This document shows, in pieces, positions 43,834-53,721 of a stretch of DNA of 64,000 nt. The stretch comes from Paenibacillus graminis. GTDB lineage: Bacteria > Bacillota > Bacilli > Paenibacillales > Paenibacillaceae. Made by a program: the position numbers and the translations under genes. The notes under the pieces were generated by a model that was not told the origin of the DNA, made no database searches, and saw only the letters and a program-made list of their open reading frames with translations. Numbering within the stretch: the first letter of the stretch is position 1; each line of letters starts with the position of its first letter. The DNA is taken from contig NZ_CP009287.1 in assembly GCF_000758705.1 (NCBI RefSeq), forward strand, positions 3,100,001 through 3,164,000, written 5' to 3'.

Positions 43834-45885
43834 ATGGGGATTTCTTTGGATTCAATCGAGGTAAAACAAATAAATGGCGTGAGCGCTCAAAAGCAAAACG
43901 AGCTTCACGCCTTTGGCGTCTTTACAGTCAAGGATCTGCTGGAGTATTATCCATTCCGCTATGATGATTTCCGGCCCCGCAGCTTAAGCGAAATCAAACA
44001 TGGCGACAAAGCGACTCTTGTTGCGAAGGTGATTGGCATCCCGGTATTGCAGCGCTTTGGGGGCAAATCCCGGTTGAGCTGCAAAATGGTAGCCGAACCG
44101 TGGATGTTCACCGCAACCTGGTTCAACCAGCACTATGTGCGGGAGCAGCTGACGGCCCAGCGCGAAATTGTGATTACCGGCAAATGGGATCAAAAGCGGA
44201 ATGCCATCACCGTGACGGATTATGAATTTACGGACCGGGGAGAAGGTAAGATCGGCACCTTGCAGCCGGTCTATTCCGTTGGGGGCAAGATCACGCAAAC
44301 CTGGATACGCAAAATAATCCATCAAGGGCTGCAGCAATACGGCGAGCTGATTCCGGAAATTCTTCCGCATTCCATTATACGAAAATATGAGTTCATGTCC
44401 CGCAAACGGGCCATTGCTACGATTCATCGCCCGGAGGATACACGAGAGGGCCAGCAGGGGCGGCGCCGGATGGTCTATGAGGAGCTTTTTTTATTCCAGC
44501 TCAAGGTACAGGCCTTCCGTGTGCTGAACCGCGGCAGGATGGACGGTGTGGTGCATACGGTTGACAACGCTACGGTCAGGCAGTTTGTCCGCAGCCTGCC
44601 TTTTGAGCTGACGGATGCCCAGAAACGCGTGGAGCTCGAAATTCTGCAGGATATGCGATCACCGTATTGCATGAACCGTCTTTTGCAGGGCGATGTGGGT
44701 TCCGGCAAAACCGTACTTGCGGCAATTGCCCTCTATGCCACCGTGAAATCCGGATTTCAGGGGGCACTGATGGTGCCCACCGAGATTCTCGCGGAGCAGC
44801 ATATGCGATCGCTCACCAAGATGTTTGAACCGTTCGGAATTACCGTAGGCCTTCTGACGGGAAGTGTGACCGGCCGCAAACGCAAGGATCTGCTGGCCTC
44901 GCTGCAAATGGGAATGCTCGATATTGTAGTCGGTACGCATGCCTTGATTCAGGAGGATGTGTTTTTCCGCGGGCTGGGAATGGTTGTTACAGATGAGCAG
45001 CACCGTTTCGGCGTCAACCAGCGCAGTATTCTGCGCCGCAAGGGCTATAACCCGGATGTGCTGACCATGACAGCAACGCCTATTCCGCGTACGCTGGCGA
45101 TTACTGTCTTCGGCGATATGGATGTATCCACACTTTCGGAGCGGCCTAAAGGACGCGTGCCGATCATGACCTACTGGGTCAAACCTGATCTGATGGAACG
45201 GGTGCTGAAGCTGGTCAACCGCGAGGTCGACCAAGGCAGGCAGGCGTATCTGATTTGTCCGCTGATTGAGGAATCGGAAAAGCTGGATGTACAGAATGCG
45301 ATTGATTTGCATATCCAAATGTCGCAGGCTTTTCCCCATTACAAGGTGGGGCTGCTTCACGGGCGGATGACCCCCGGGGAAAAAGATGAGGTTATGCGCG
45401 CCTTCTACAGCAACGAGATTCAGCTGCTCGTCTCCACGACGGTTGTCGAGGTCGGTGTGGATGTTCCCAATGCCACGCTGATGATCATTATGGACGCGGA
45501 CCGCTTTGGATTGTCTCAGCTGCATCAGCTGCGCGGCCGGGTTGGGCGCGGCCAGCACGCTTCCTTCTGTGTGCTTGTAGCGGATCCGAAGTCCGAGATC
45601 GGGCGTGAGCGGATGACAGCGATGACCGATACGGATGACGGCTTCGAGGTATCGCGCAGAGACTTGGAGCTGCGGGGGCCTGGAGATTTCTTCGGGACCA
45701 AGCAGAGCGGGCTGCCGGAGTTCAGGCTGGCGGACATGACCGCCGATTTTGAGGTGCTGGAGCAAGCCAGGGACGATGCGGCAGAGCTGCTCAAGGATAC
45801 AGACTTTTGGACATCCGCTGATTATGCGCCGCTGCGGAACTATCTGCAGAACGAGCAAATTTTTCAAGGGGATATCATCGATTAA
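43834..45885 (+). CDS. recG: ATP-dependent DNA helicase RecG
   Basis: A 683-residue branch-migration helicase that reverses stalled forks and processes Holliday junctions. The N-terminal wedge domain (to about 170) is followed by Walker A GDVGSGKT near 286, DEQH near 387, TATPIPRTLA and the C-terminal motif QLRGRVGRG. The ATG at 43834, seven bases after GGGG, is preferred over 43828. It follows degV by 13 bases and is probably cotranscribed. Confidence 0.96.
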   Translation: MGISLDSIEVKQINGVSAQKQNELHAFGVFTVKDLLEYYPFRYDDFRPRSLSEIKHGDKATLVAKVIGIPVLQRFGGKSRLSCKMVAEPWMFTATWFNQHYVREQLTAQREIVITGKWDQKRNAITVTDYEFTDRGEGKIGTLQPVYSVGGKITQTWIRKIIHQGLQQYGELIPEILPHSIIRKYEFMSRKRAIATIHRPEDTREGQQGRRRMVYEELFLFQLKVQAFRVLNRGRMDGVVHTVDNATVRQFVRSLPFELTDAQKRVELEILQDMRSPYCMNRLLQGDVGSGKTVLAAIALYATVKSGFQGALMVPTEILAEQHMRSLTKMFEPFGITVGLLTGSVTGRKRKDLLASLQMGMLDIVVGTHALIQEDVFFRGLGMVVTDEQHRFGVNQRSILRRKGYNPDVLTMTATPIPRTLAITVFGDMDVSTLSERPKGRVPIMTYWVKPDLMERVLKLVNREVDQGRQAYLICPLIEESEKLDVQNAIDLHIQMSQAFPHYKVGLLHGRMTPGEKDEVMRAFYSNEIQLLVSTTVVEVGVDVPNATLMIIMDADRFGLSQLHQLRGRVGRGQHASFCVLVADPKSEIGRERMTAMTDTDDGFEVSRRDLELRGPGDFFGTKQSGLPEFRLADMTADFEVLEQARDDAAELLKDTDFWTSADYAPLRNYLQNEQIFQGDIID

Positions 45886-45889
45886 TTAG

Positions 45890-45918
45890 GCACATGCACC
45901 GGCTTTCCCTCATATACT
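45890..45918 (+). promoter_or_regulatory. Possible sigma-E promoter of spoVIF
   Basis: GCACATG (45890-45896), 14 bases, then CATATACT (45911-45918). Compared with the known sigma-E pattern KMATATT-N14-CATACANT there are two and one or two mismatches respectively. It lies between the recG stop and the sporulation gene. Confidence 0.4.
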
Positions 45919-45952
45919 GTGAATGATTGGAATATGACAGGAGGTGCTGCGC

Positions 45953-46240
45953 GTGGGCTATCAGCAATTTGGAATCAGTCCCCAGCTGGTGGATCGCATC
46001 AAGCTGAAGATGAAGAATCCGGCTGTTAAAGAACGAGTTAAGAATATGATTAACGGAATCTCCAAGCAGGAGCTTCAGGATACTGCGGTGGTGCGCAGGC
46101 TGGTGCGCAATGCTTCTGCAGTACTGGGGGAGAAGCTGACCTCGGCACAGGAAGAACAAATTGTGAAATTTGTGATTGCCCAGAAGATAGACCCCAATAA
46201 TACGTTTCATTTGATCCGGTTGTGGGGGATGTTCCGGTAG
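45953..46240 (+). CDS. spoVIF: Stage VI sporulation protein F
   Basis: A 95-residue protein of the SpoVIF family, needed in Bacillus for normal assembly of GerE-dependent spore coat proteins. FGISPQLVDRIKLKMKNPAV and the C-terminal KIDPNNTFHLIRLWGMFR are the family stretches. The GTG at 45953, eight bases after AGGAGG, is preferred; a GTG at 45944 overlaps that site. It is a single gene, with a possible sigma-E promoter upstream and a terminator at 46287. Confidence 0.92.
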   Translation: MGYQQFGISPQLVDRIKLKMKNPAVKERVKNMINGISKQELQDTAVVRRLVRNASAVLGEKLTSAQEEQIVKFVIAQKIDPNNTFHLIRLWGMFR

Positions 46241-46286
46241 AGGGCTGCAGCTCATGCCATAGGAATGGCGCAAGCCGGTGTTCCTT

Positions 46287-46324
46287 AAAAAGCGTTCCCG
46301 CTAAATCCTGCGGGAGCGCTTTTT
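46287..46324 (+). terminator. Intrinsic terminator after spoVIF
   Basis: AAAAAGCGTTCCCGC pairs with GCGGGAGCGCTTTTT (one G-T pair) around a short loop, with T residues at both ends. Confidence 0.9.
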
Positions 46325-46588
46325 GCCTGTTGTATGGGAAACGATAGAGTCAAAACGGTATCAATTTACAGAGGAAGAGTTGAATTTGAACGGATGGAGC
46401 AATTTTAACGCTTTTGGTGATTTCCAGCAGCGCAGCGGATTTCAGAGCTTTATACATGTTCAAAGGGTTTGTGCGCTGAAAACTTTGATATTTCTCCATA
46501 TGTTCTCAGAATTCTCCGGATATTTTTGGGTAAAACTCCATATAACGAGGAAAGCCTATATTGTGATATAGGGGAAGGAGCTGCCAAA
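46325..46588 (+). other. Untranslated leader of the second calcium ATPase gene
   Basis: About 260 bases before the ATPase start hold no convincing gene. An open frame from 46323 to 46571 has no ribosome site and starts inside the T run of the preceding terminator. I tried to match known metal-sensing riboswitches (Mn2+ yybP-ykoY, Mg2+ M-box, NiCo) and found no convincing core. The promoter was not located with confidence. Confidence 0.5.
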
Positions 46589-49288
46589 TTGAATCCAGAT
46601 TCTGCAAAAGCACAGGTTAAAGACAGCGTCGCGTACCACACACTAGATACAGCTGAAGTAATGAAAAGACTAAACACCCGGGAACAGGGATTGTCTCCGG
46701 ATGAAGCCGCACAGCTGCTGGAGCGCCATGGCCGAAATGTGCTGAAGGAAACCCAGACGAAATCGCTGCTGGCCAAATTTATTGAGCAGTTCAAAAATGT
46801 AATGATATTTATACTGCTGGCCGCAGCTGTCTTATCGGGAATTCTGGGCGAATGGACAGATACAGTCATCATATTGCTGGTTGTTATCTTGAATGCGGTG
46901 CTGGGTGTCATTCAGGAAAATAAGGCTGAACAGGCGCTGGAAGCGCTCAAAAGCATGTCATCGCCGCTGGCCAGAGTCCGCCGGGGAGGGCAGGTTGCCG
47001 AGATCAAAAGTGAAGAGCTGGTGCCGGGGGATATTGTTCTGCTTGAAGCCGGTAATGTAGTCCCAGCCGACGTAAGACTGCTGGAGACGGCTTCACTGCA
47101 GACGGAGGAGGCTGCGCTGACCGGAGAGTCTCTGCCGTCGGATAAACAGGCTGGCGAGCTAGAGGGCGAGGATCTGGTGCTGGGCGACCGGACGAATATG
47201 GCTTATATGAGCAGCAGCGTGACCTATGGCCGGGGTGTCGGCGTGGTGACAGCGACGGGGATGGAGACAGAGGTTGGAAGAATCGCCGGATTCATCTCGG
47301 AGGCGGACTCCGATGTCACCCCCTTGCAAAAGAAACTGGATGAGCTGGGGAAATATTTCACCTTCATCATTCTGGGAGTTTGTGTAGTTATTTTTGCCGT
47401 TGGTTTGCTGGAAGGCCGGGAGCTGCTGGATATGCTGCTCACATCTATATCACTTGCAGTAGCTGCTATTCCTGAAGGGCTGCCGGCAATCGTAACCATT
47501 ATTCTGGCGCTTGGTGTGCAGCGGATGGCCAAACGCAAAGCGATTATCCGCAAGCTTCCGGCGGTAGAGACGCTGGGCAGCACGGAAATCATCTGCTCCG
47601 ACAAGACCGGAACGCTTACACTGAACAAAATGACGGTGGAGAAGCTGTATGTAGACGGGCAAAAGGCCGATGCCGGCTCGTCTATAGCCGGGCTTCCCGG
47701 CAGTGAACGGCTGGTTCAGGCGATGACGCTCTGCAATGACTCCAGCATCGACGAAGGCAAAGAGACGGAACAGACCAAAAGCGGCAAAGCTATCCTCGGC
47801 GACCCGACAGAAACCGCGCTTGTGGACTATGCGCTTAGCATAGGTACGGACAAAAGGGAGCTGGAGAAAAAATATCCGCGCAAGGGCGAGCTGCCCTTCG
47901 ATTCGGACCGCAAGCTCATGACAACAATCCATGAGGTGGAAGACGGCCGGTTCCGGGTGCTGACCAAAGGCGCTCCCGATGTGCTCCTCTCCAGATGCAG
48001 CCACATCTATGCAGACGGAGAAGTGATTCCGCTGACGGAAGAGCACTCCCGCCGGATTACGGAGAACAACAAAGCACTGGCCGATGAAGCGCTGCGGGTG
48101 CTGGCCTTTGCCTTCCGGGATCATGACCGGCTGCCGGCTGAGATATCTACCGAGAAGACCGAACGTGAGCTGGTGTTTGCGGGACTTGTCGGCATGATCG
48201 ATCCGCCGCGCGAAGAAGTGCGCGATGCTGTAGCGGTCTGCCGCAAGGCGGGAATACGTCCGGTAATGATTACCGGTGACCACCGCGATACCGCTGCCTC
48301 CATTGCCATCAGGCTGGGGATTATCGAGGATGATAAGGCTGTACTCACGGGGCGCGAGCTGGATCAGATCAGCGAGGGGGATTTTGCCGGGAAGGTCAGT
48401 GATTACTCTGTCTACGCCCGGGTCTCCCCGGAACATAAGGTGCGGATTGTCAAAGCGTGGAGACAGAAGGGTAAAATCGTGGCGATGACCGGTGACGGTG
48501 TCAATGATGCGCCAGCACTCAAGGCAGCAGACATCGGGGTCGGCATGGGAATCACGGGGACCGATGTCGCCAAGGGAGTATCCGACATGGTGCTGGCTGA
48601 TGATAACTTCACGACCATTGTGGTGGCGGTTGAAGAAGGCCGCAAGGTATACAGCAACATCCGCAAATCGATCCAGTTCCTGCTCTCCGCCAATCTGGGC
48701 GAGGTGCTTACCCTGTTTATTGCCACCATGATTGGCTGGCGCATCCTGGAGCCGATCCATATTCTCTGGATCAATCTGGTGACAGATACCCTGCCTGCGC
48801 TGGCACTGGGTCTGGAAAAGGCGGGAAGCGATGTGATGGCGCGAAAACCCCGCAAATCCAGCAGCAGTATTTTTGCCGGAGGGGTCGGGTCGGGGATTAT
48901 CTATCAGGGGATCATTGAAGCGGCTTTGACACTGCTTGTCTATTATTGGGCCCATACCCATTACAACGAAGGTGTTGCGGTTACTATGGCTTTTGCAACC
49001 CTGGGCCTGCTGCAGATTACCCATGCGTTCAATGTCAGATCAAACACCAAGTCACTGTTCCAGATCGGCTGGTTCACGAACCCTTATATGCTTGGCGCTT
49101 CTGTAATTTCCGGCCTTCTACTGGTGCTGGTCATTATCATTCCGGGACTGAATGAATGGTTCGGTGTAAGTCATCTGAGCGGTTTGCAGTGGGGGATTGT
49201 CTGTGGTGCTGCCGCAGCGATTATAGTCATTGTAGAACTGGTGAAGATCGGGCTGCGAATCAGCGGGAAAAGCAAAACTTGGGACTGA
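46589..49288 (+). CDS. P-type calcium-transporting ATPase, second copy
   Basis: An 899-residue type IIA P-type ATPase. It has [14 protein letters not shown] in segment 4, phosphorylated D338 in [21 protein letters not shown] and [18 protein letters not shown]. The Ca2+-type membrane residues are kept: NLGEV in segment 5 and NLVTDT in segment 6. It is clearly different from the YloB-like copy at 14614 and lacks that copy's charged insert. The TTG at 46589 has AAGGAG eight bases upstream; the open frame starting at 46469 is not used. A pump for another divalent ion cannot be excluded. Confidence 0.92.
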   Translation: MNPDSAKAQVKDSVAYHTLDTAEVMKRLNTREQGLSPDEAAQLLERHGRNVLKETQTKSLLAKFIEQFKNVMIFILLAAAVLSGILGEWTDTVIILLVVILNAVLGVIQENKAEQALEALKSMSSPLARVRRGGQVAEIKSEELVPGDIVLLEAGNVVPADVRLLETASLQTEEAALTGESLPSDKQAGELEGEDLVLGDRTNMAYMSSSVTYGRGVGVVTATGMETEVGRIAGFISEADSDVTPLQKKLDELGKYFTFIILGVCVVIFAVGLLEGRELLDMLLTSISLAVAAIPEGLPAIVTIILALGVQRMAKRKAIIRKLPAVETLGSTEIICSDKTGTLTLNKMTVEKLYVDGQKADAGSSIAGLPGSERLVQAMTLCNDSSIDEGKETEQTKSGKAILGDPTETALVDYALSIGTDKRELEKKYPRKGELPFDSDRKLMTTIHEVEDGRFRVLTKGAPDVLLSRCSHIYADGEVIPLTEEHSRRITENNKALADEALRVLAFAFRDHDRLPAEISTEKTERELVFAGLVGMIDPPREEVRDAVAVCRKAGIRPVMITGDHRDTAASIAIRLGIIEDDKAVLTGRELDQISEGDFAGKVSDYSVYARVSPEHKVRIVKAWRQKGKIVAMTGDGVNDAPALKAADIGVGMGITGTDVAKGVSDMVLADDNFTTIVVAVEEGRKVYSNIRKSIQFLLSANLGEVLTLFIATMIGWRILEPIHILWINLVTDTLPALALGLEKAGSDVMARKPRKSSSSIFAGGVGSGIIYQGIIEAALTLLVYYWAHTHYNEGVAVTMAFATLGLLQITHAFNVRSNTKSLFQIGWFTNPYMLGASVISGLLLVLVIIIPGLNEWFGVSHLSGLQWGIVCGAAAAIIVIVELVKIGLRISGKSKTWD

Positions 49289-49348
49289 TCTGGCTGAATC
49301 ACATGATCGCGATATTTGCGTGAAGCTAAAGTTCGTAATATTTAAAAA

Positions 49349-49400
49349 ATGCAAGGAGATTCTGACTTCGGTTGTCCGAAGACTTGAATCTCCTTGCATT
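49349..49400. terminator. Bidirectional terminator between the ATPase and NlpC genes
   Basis: A 14-bp perfect stem ATGCAAGGAGATTC / GAATCTCCTTGCAT encloses an inner CTTCGG-TTGT-CCGAAG hairpin. It lies between convergent genes, with A-rich sequence on the left that gives T residues for the leftward gene. Confidence 0.88.
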
Positions 49401-49424
49401 GTTGTTAGGGGCAAGCTGCGGCGG

Positions 49425-50375
49425 TTACAGCACTCTCTGCATATGCAGGATGACATTGCTCCAATAGCCGCTGTCCAGGTCGCTGATCTGTACGCCCGGA
49501 TCACCCCAGGTGTGAATGAACTTGCCGTCGCCGATGTAGATGCCGACATGTCCCGGAACCGCATCACTCTCGAAACGCCCGGGCACTGTGAAGAAGATAA
49601 GGTCGCCAATTTCAAGTTCACTGCGGATGACCCGTCTGCCCAGATTATCCTGGTCTTTGGCTAGACGGGGCAGATCCACCCCGAATTTTTTGAAGACATG
49701 CCGGGTGAACGAGGAACAGTCGAACCGGTGGGTCTCTTCGTACGGGCCTGCACCGAATTCATAAGGGACGCCCAGGTACTTTTTGGCGTAGGCAACGAGT
49801 TCGCTGCTGTCCCCAGCAGACAGGCTCTGAATATGCAGGGACTTTGGCTGTTCAGCTGTTCCTGAATTCATCCCGGTACTTGTCCCGGTAGTTCCATTGT
49901 CCTTATGATCCGAAGGGGAAGCGACGTTGATCTCACCCGTACTAGGATTCCAGCCGACCTCCGTTTGCAGCAGCTTGGATAATGCAGTGGGAGTTATATA
50001 AATCTGGCCATTCCTGCGCACCGGGGCATCCGGCAGTGTTATCTTCTGTCCCAGGGAGAACACCTGGGTTGAATCCGGCTGAAGCATAAACATAACATCG
50101 GTATAACCGATTTTGGCATAACCGCCGCTGGTGGTATCATCCTTCATCCGGTAGCCAATGGACGCTGCTGCAGGTTTCAAAGGAATCCAGTATTTTCCCT
50201 GGCTGTCGGTGAAGGAGGATTTTTCATAGTAGCTCCCCGAAAGGGAACCGGCAGGGGTCATTGAATTGACCTTTGGCTTCTGGTCGGTTTTATTGTAGCT
50301 GCAAGCGGTGACAGATACCATGGCCGAAGCCAGCAAAACAGCGGCAGCTATGGATTTTACAGGTTTCAAGGTCAT
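49425..50375 (-). CDS. NlpC/P60 (C40) cell-wall hydrolase lipoprotein
   Basis: A 316-residue exported lipoprotein. A signal peptide ends in the lipobox VTAC with Cys25. Residues about 40-155 resemble a copper-amine-oxidase-like N-terminal domain (a wall-binding module common in Paenibacillus, no copper function), and the C-terminal 130 residues are an NlpC/P60 domain with catalytic Cys in RFDCSSFT, His in GHVGIYIGDG and a third residue in KFIHTWGD. It probably cuts peptide stems of peptidoglycan. The ATG at 50375 is preferred because GGAG lies eight bases upstream; ATGs at 50390 and 50453 lack sites. Confidence 0.88.
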   Translation of the reverse strand: MTLKPVKSIAAAVLLASAMVSVTACSYNKTDQKPKVNSMTPAGSLSGSYYEKSSFTDSQGKYWIPLKPAAASIGYRMKDDTTSGGYAKIGYTDVMFMLQPDSTQVFSLGQKITLPDAPVRRNGQIYITPTALSKLLQTEVGWNPSTGEINVASPSDHKDNGTTGTSTGMNSGTAEQPKSLHIQSLSAGDSSELVAYAKKYLGVPYEFGAGPYEETHRFDCSSFTRHVFKKFGVDLPRLAKDQDNLGRRVIRSELEIGDLIFFTVPGRFESDAVPGHVGIYIGDGKFIHTWGDPGVQISDLDSGYWSNVILHMQRVL

Positions 50376-50534
50376 TTTGGCACGCTCCATGTTCAAACTG
50401 TAATTAAAGTTTGCGCGCACGCAGTTTTTTTTATGTAGAAGGAATGTAGGCAATCTATGTCAAAGGAACGCTGCTGAAGCTGTTCATTGTCCATCTTTGT
50501 GCGTTTATTGTAAATTGTGGTGGTACCATAATGA

Positions 50535-50563
50535 TTGACGGAAAATCAACCTTTATATAAGAT
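50535..50563 (+). promoter_or_regulatory. Sigma-A promoter of the TrpXYZ-like ABC operon
   Basis: TTGACG (50535-50540), a 17-base spacer and TAAGAT (50558-50563). The leader to the start codon would be about 130 bases. It contains two overlapping possible hairpins built on GCTTTTA/TAAAAGC and TTGCTTT/AAAGCAA, which exclude each other. Confidence 0.65.
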
Positions 50564-50702
50564 AAGTTTATTATAGTTACGATTTGGCGGGTTTCGCGGG
50601 AGCTTTTTGCTTTAACGCTTTTATAGATAAAAGCAATAATGCTGAGTCGCTACTACCGGGGCACGCGCTGAATCCGTAAAAAGAAGAAGAGGGGTTTATA
50701 GG

Positions 50703-51725
50703 ATGAAAACAAAAAAAATATGGCTTGGTCTAAGCCTAAGTCTGATGCTGGCGGCTACCGCCTGCGGTACAAACAATAAAACGGCAGACTCGGGAAGCTC
50801 TGACACGAAGTCCTACAAAATTGCCATCTCCCAGTACGTGGAGCACCCTTCGCTGGATGCAACCAGAGAAGGATTCCTGGCAGCGCTGAAAGACGCCGGA
50901 ATCGTGGAAGGCGAGAATCTGAAGGTAGATCTGGAGAATGCCCAGGCAGACGCATCCAATAACCTGTCCATCGCCCAAAAGATTGCCGCAGACAAAAATG
51001 ACCTCGTGCTGGGGATCGCCACACCTTCGGCACAAGCTTTAGTACAGGCGGGAGGCAAGGACACACCGGTTCTGTTCGCGGCTGTAACCGATCCGATCGA
51101 CGCCAAGATCGTAACGGATCTTGAGCATCCCGGCGGCAATGTATCCGGAGCTTCAGACACTAACCCGGAGGCAACCACCCGCCTGATGACGTTTATTTCC
51201 GAACAGTTCCCAAATGTCAAAAAGCTGGGCCTGATCATCAATGAAGGGGAACCGAATGCGGTGGTTATGGCTGATACTGCCAAAAAAGAGCTGGACAAGC
51301 ATGGCATCGAGCTGGTAAAGGCTGCTATCACTAACACTTCAGAAGTAAAGCAGGCGGCGGAGTCGCTTGTTGGCCGTGTGGACGCTCTGTATATCACGCT
51401 GGACAACTCGGTCGTTAGCGCAGTTGACACGATCATTCAGACGGCTAATGACAACAAAATCCCATTTTTCTCCGCAGACCGTGATACGGTGGAGAAGGGG
51501 GCTTTTGCAACTGTGGGCTTCAAATATTATGATCATGGCTACCAGGTAGGCCAAATGGCTGTAGAGGTGCTGAAGAACGGTGCCAAGCCGGGCGACATGA
51601 AGGTGGCTATGCAGGAGAAGCTGGATCTTATCATTAACTTAAAAGCAGCTGCGGCGCAAGGTGTTGAAGTGACGGATGCCATGAAGGCGGAAGTCTCCGA
51701 TCCAGACAACAATATTATTCAATAA
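50703..51725 (+). CDS. ABC transporter substrate-binding lipoprotein (TrpX-like)
   Basis: A 340-residue lipoprotein with signal peptide ending ATAC (Cys21), then a periplasmic-binding-type fold of the ABC_sub_bind family (YVEHPSLDATREGFLAALKD, FAAVTDPIDAKIV, NPGGN-like HPGGNVSGASD). Related TrpX proteins belong to tryptophan or other aromatic compound uptake systems of Firmicutes; the ligand here is unknown. The permease and ATPase genes follow directly, so this is a three-gene importer. There is no T-box in the leader to support tryptophan control. Confidence 0.9.
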   Translation: MKTKKIWLGLSLSLMLAATACGTNNKTADSGSSDTKSYKIAISQYVEHPSLDATREGFLAALKDAGIVEGENLKVDLENAQADASNNLSIAQKIAADKNDLVLGIATPSAQALVQAGGKDTPVLFAAVTDPIDAKIVTDLEHPGGNVSGASDTNPEATTRLMTFISEQFPNVKKLGLIINEGEPNAVVMADTAKKELDKHGIELVKAAITNTSEVKQAAESLVGRVDALYITLDNSVVSAVDTIIQTANDNKIPFFSADRDTVEKGAFATVGFKYYDHGYQVGQMAVEVLKNGAKPGDMKVAMQEKLDLIINLKAAAAQGVEVTDAMKAEVSDPDNNIIQ

Positions 51726-51793
51726 ATTATAGACATTATAATGGGGTGCTTCCGCAAGGAACGCCCCTTGCCGCTTGAGGGAGGAAGTCAGCG

Positions 51794-52720
51794 ATGGTTG
51801 ATTCAATACTTGGAGCCGTGGAAATGGGCTTGCTGTATGCTTTTATGGCTTTAGGGGTATATATTACATTCCGTATTCTTGATTTTCCGGATTTGACTGT
51901 GGATGGAAGCTTTACGACTGGCGGAGCAATTGCCGCAGTGATGATCACGCATGGCTATTCACCTTGGCTGGCGACGATCTGTGCGCTTGCCGGCGGAATG
52001 GCAGCAGGGATGTGTACCGGACTGCTGCACACCAAGGGTAGAATTAATGGTCTGCTGTCCGGGATTCTGATGATGATTGCACTCTATTCCATTAACCTGC
52101 GGATTCTGGTGAAGCCCAATGTGTCACTCATGGGTGAGGATTCTTTATTTACCTCCATGAACCCGCTGCTGGTGATGCCGTTTGTGATGATTGCCGTCAA
52201 AATCCTGATGGATCTGTTCCTGCGTACCGATCTGGGTCTGGCCCTGCGGGCAACCGGAGACAATGCACGGATGATCCGCAGCTTCGGTGTTAACACGGAT
52301 ACGACAACCATTCTTGGAATCAGCCTGTCCAATGGGATGGTGGCATTATCGGGTGCCCTGATCGCGCAATATTCTTCCTTTGCCGATTCCACAATGGGGA
52401 TAGGCATGATCGTCATCGGGCTGGCTTCGGTCATTATCGGCGAGGCGATTTTTGGAGCGGGGAATGTGTTCCGGGCAACCCTGGCAGTCGTCCTGGGCTC
52501 CATCGTCTACCGTATCGTTGTAGCGCTGGCCCTGCGGGTACCTTGGCTGCAGGCTTCGGATCTGAAGCTTATTACCGCAATCATCGTTATTATTGCACTG
52601 GTCTTCCCGTCCATCCAGCGTTTCATGAAGCAGAACCGTTTGGCGCGCAGACGCAGCATGGAGCTTGCGAATCAGGCACTGACCAGCAAGAAAGGGGGGG
52701 CAGCCGATGCTAAAGCTTGA
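51794..52720 (+). CDS. ABC transporter permease (TrpY-like)
   Basis: A 308-residue membrane protein of the branched-chain amino acid/ribose type permease group, with about eight membrane segments. FRILDFPDLTVDGSFTTGGA near residue 25 and the cytosolic ATPase-contact segment around LRATGDNARMIRSFGVN (about 150-167) are typical. The start ATG 51794 follows GAGGGAGG. It overlaps the ATPase gene by 14 bases, which indicates coupled translation. Confidence 0.91.
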   Translation: MVDSILGAVEMGLLYAFMALGVYITFRILDFPDLTVDGSFTTGGAIAAVMITHGYSPWLATICALAGGMAAGMCTGLLHTKGRINGLLSGILMMIALYSINLRILVKPNVSLMGEDSLFTSMNPLLVMPFVMIAVKILMDLFLRTDLGLALRATGDNARMIRSFGVNTDTTTILGISLSNGMVALSGALIAQYSSFADSTMGIGMIVIGLASVIIGEAIFGAGNVFRATLAVVLGSIVYRIVVALALRVPWLQASDLKLITAIIVIIALVFPSIQRFMKQNRLARRRSMELANQALTSKKGGAADAKA

Positions 52721-53501
52721 CCATGTCTCCAAGCTGTTCAATCCGGGCACCCCGGATGAGAAAATCGCGCTGCTCGGTATTGACCTCGAGCTGCGGGCCG
52801 GAGATTTCGTAACCGTTATCGGCAGCAATGGTGCCGGCAAGTCCACACTGATGAATGTGATTTCCGGCGTAATGAAACCTGATCTTGGGGAAGTGCGCAT
52901 TGAAGGCAATCCGATCAGCGGGCAGTCCGAATTCCAGCGGGCCCGCTGGATCGGCCGGGTCTTTCAAGATCCAATGGCCGGAACGGCTCCCCATATGACG
53001 ATCGAGGAGAATCTGGCGATGGCCTACAAGCGGGGCCAGGGCCGGGGCTTGTCCTTCGGCGTCTCGGCTGCACGCCGGGCCCTGTTCCGGGAGCAGCTGA
53101 GCCGGCTTGGCATCGGCCTGGAGAACCGGCTGCGGGCCAAGGTAGGCCTGCTCTCCGGTGGAGAGCGGCAGGCGCTGAGCCTGCTTATGGCGACCTTCAC
53201 CCAGCCGCAGATTCTGCTGCTGGATGAGCACACGGCAGCGCTTGATCCCGCGCGCGCAGAACTGATCACCCGGTTAACCGAGTCCATTGTCCGCGAGCTG
53301 AAGCTGACAACACTGATGGTTACCCATAACATGGAGCAGGCCATCCGCCTTGGAAACCGGCTGATTATGATGGACAAGGGCAGCATTATTCTGGATATCG
53401 ATGAAGACCGCAAGCAGGATCTTACGGTAGAGCGGCTGCTCGGTGAATTCGAGGGCATCAGCGGACATAAGCTGGCAGATGACCGGATGATGCTCGGGTA
53501 A
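52707..53501 (+). CDS. ABC transporter ATP-binding protein (TrpZ-like)
   Basis: A 264-residue ABC ATPase. Walker A GSNGAGKST is near 38-46, Q-loop in RVFQDPMAG, signature LLSGGERQALSL, Walker B LLLDEHTAAL and switch His in VTHNMEQA. It powers the importer formed with the two preceding genes. The ATG overlaps the permease end by 14 bases, and a terminator follows at 53527. Confidence 0.94.
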   Translation: MLKLDHVSKLFNPGTPDEKIALLGIDLELRAGDFVTVIGSNGAGKSTLMNVISGVMKPDLGEVRIEGNPISGQSEFQRARWIGRVFQDPMAGTAPHMTIEENLAMAYKRGQGRGLSFGVSAARRALFREQLSRLGIGLENRLRAKVGLLSGGERQALSLLMATFTQPQILLLDEHTAALDPARAELITRLTESIVRELKLTTLMVTHNMEQAIRLGNRLIMMDKGSIILDIDEDRKQDLTVERLLGEFEGISGHKLADDRMMLG

Positions 53502-53526
53502 GTATTGCTTGGCCTAGAGATCAATC

Positions 53527-53573
53527 AAAAACTTGGAATGCAGTCGAAGGTGACTGCTTTTCCAAGTTTTTTT
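53527..53573 (+). terminator. Intrinsic terminator after the TrpXYZ-like operon
   Basis: AAAAACTTGGAA pairs with TTCCAAGTTTTT; an inner CAGTC-GAAGGT-GACTG stem caps it, and TTTTTTT follows. Confidence 0.9.
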
Positions 53574-53721
53574 GGTTTATATTTCCATGGAGGGCACTTT
53601 GGATTAAGATATAATCAAATGTAATAGTTCACATTATGCTTTACCATTTTAGTTTTTGCTGAAACACTTAAGTCCATCGTTATACGTTTGAAGAATCCAC
53701 AGAGAATGCAGAGGGAGCGGG

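Noticed and set aside
46323..46571. An 82-codon frame before the second calcium ATPase
   Set aside because: Starts in the T run of the spoVIF terminator, lacks a ribosome site and resembles nothing I know; described only as leader sequence.
47450..49024. A 524-codon open frame antisense to the second calcium ATPase
   Set aside because: Shadow frame; the sense frame carries every P-type ATPase motif.
50519..50527. GGTGGTACC, similar to the T-box motif
   Set aside because: It lies upstream of the likely promoter at 50535, lacks the rest of the T-box core and has no specifier stem or terminator, so it cannot be in the transcript leader.
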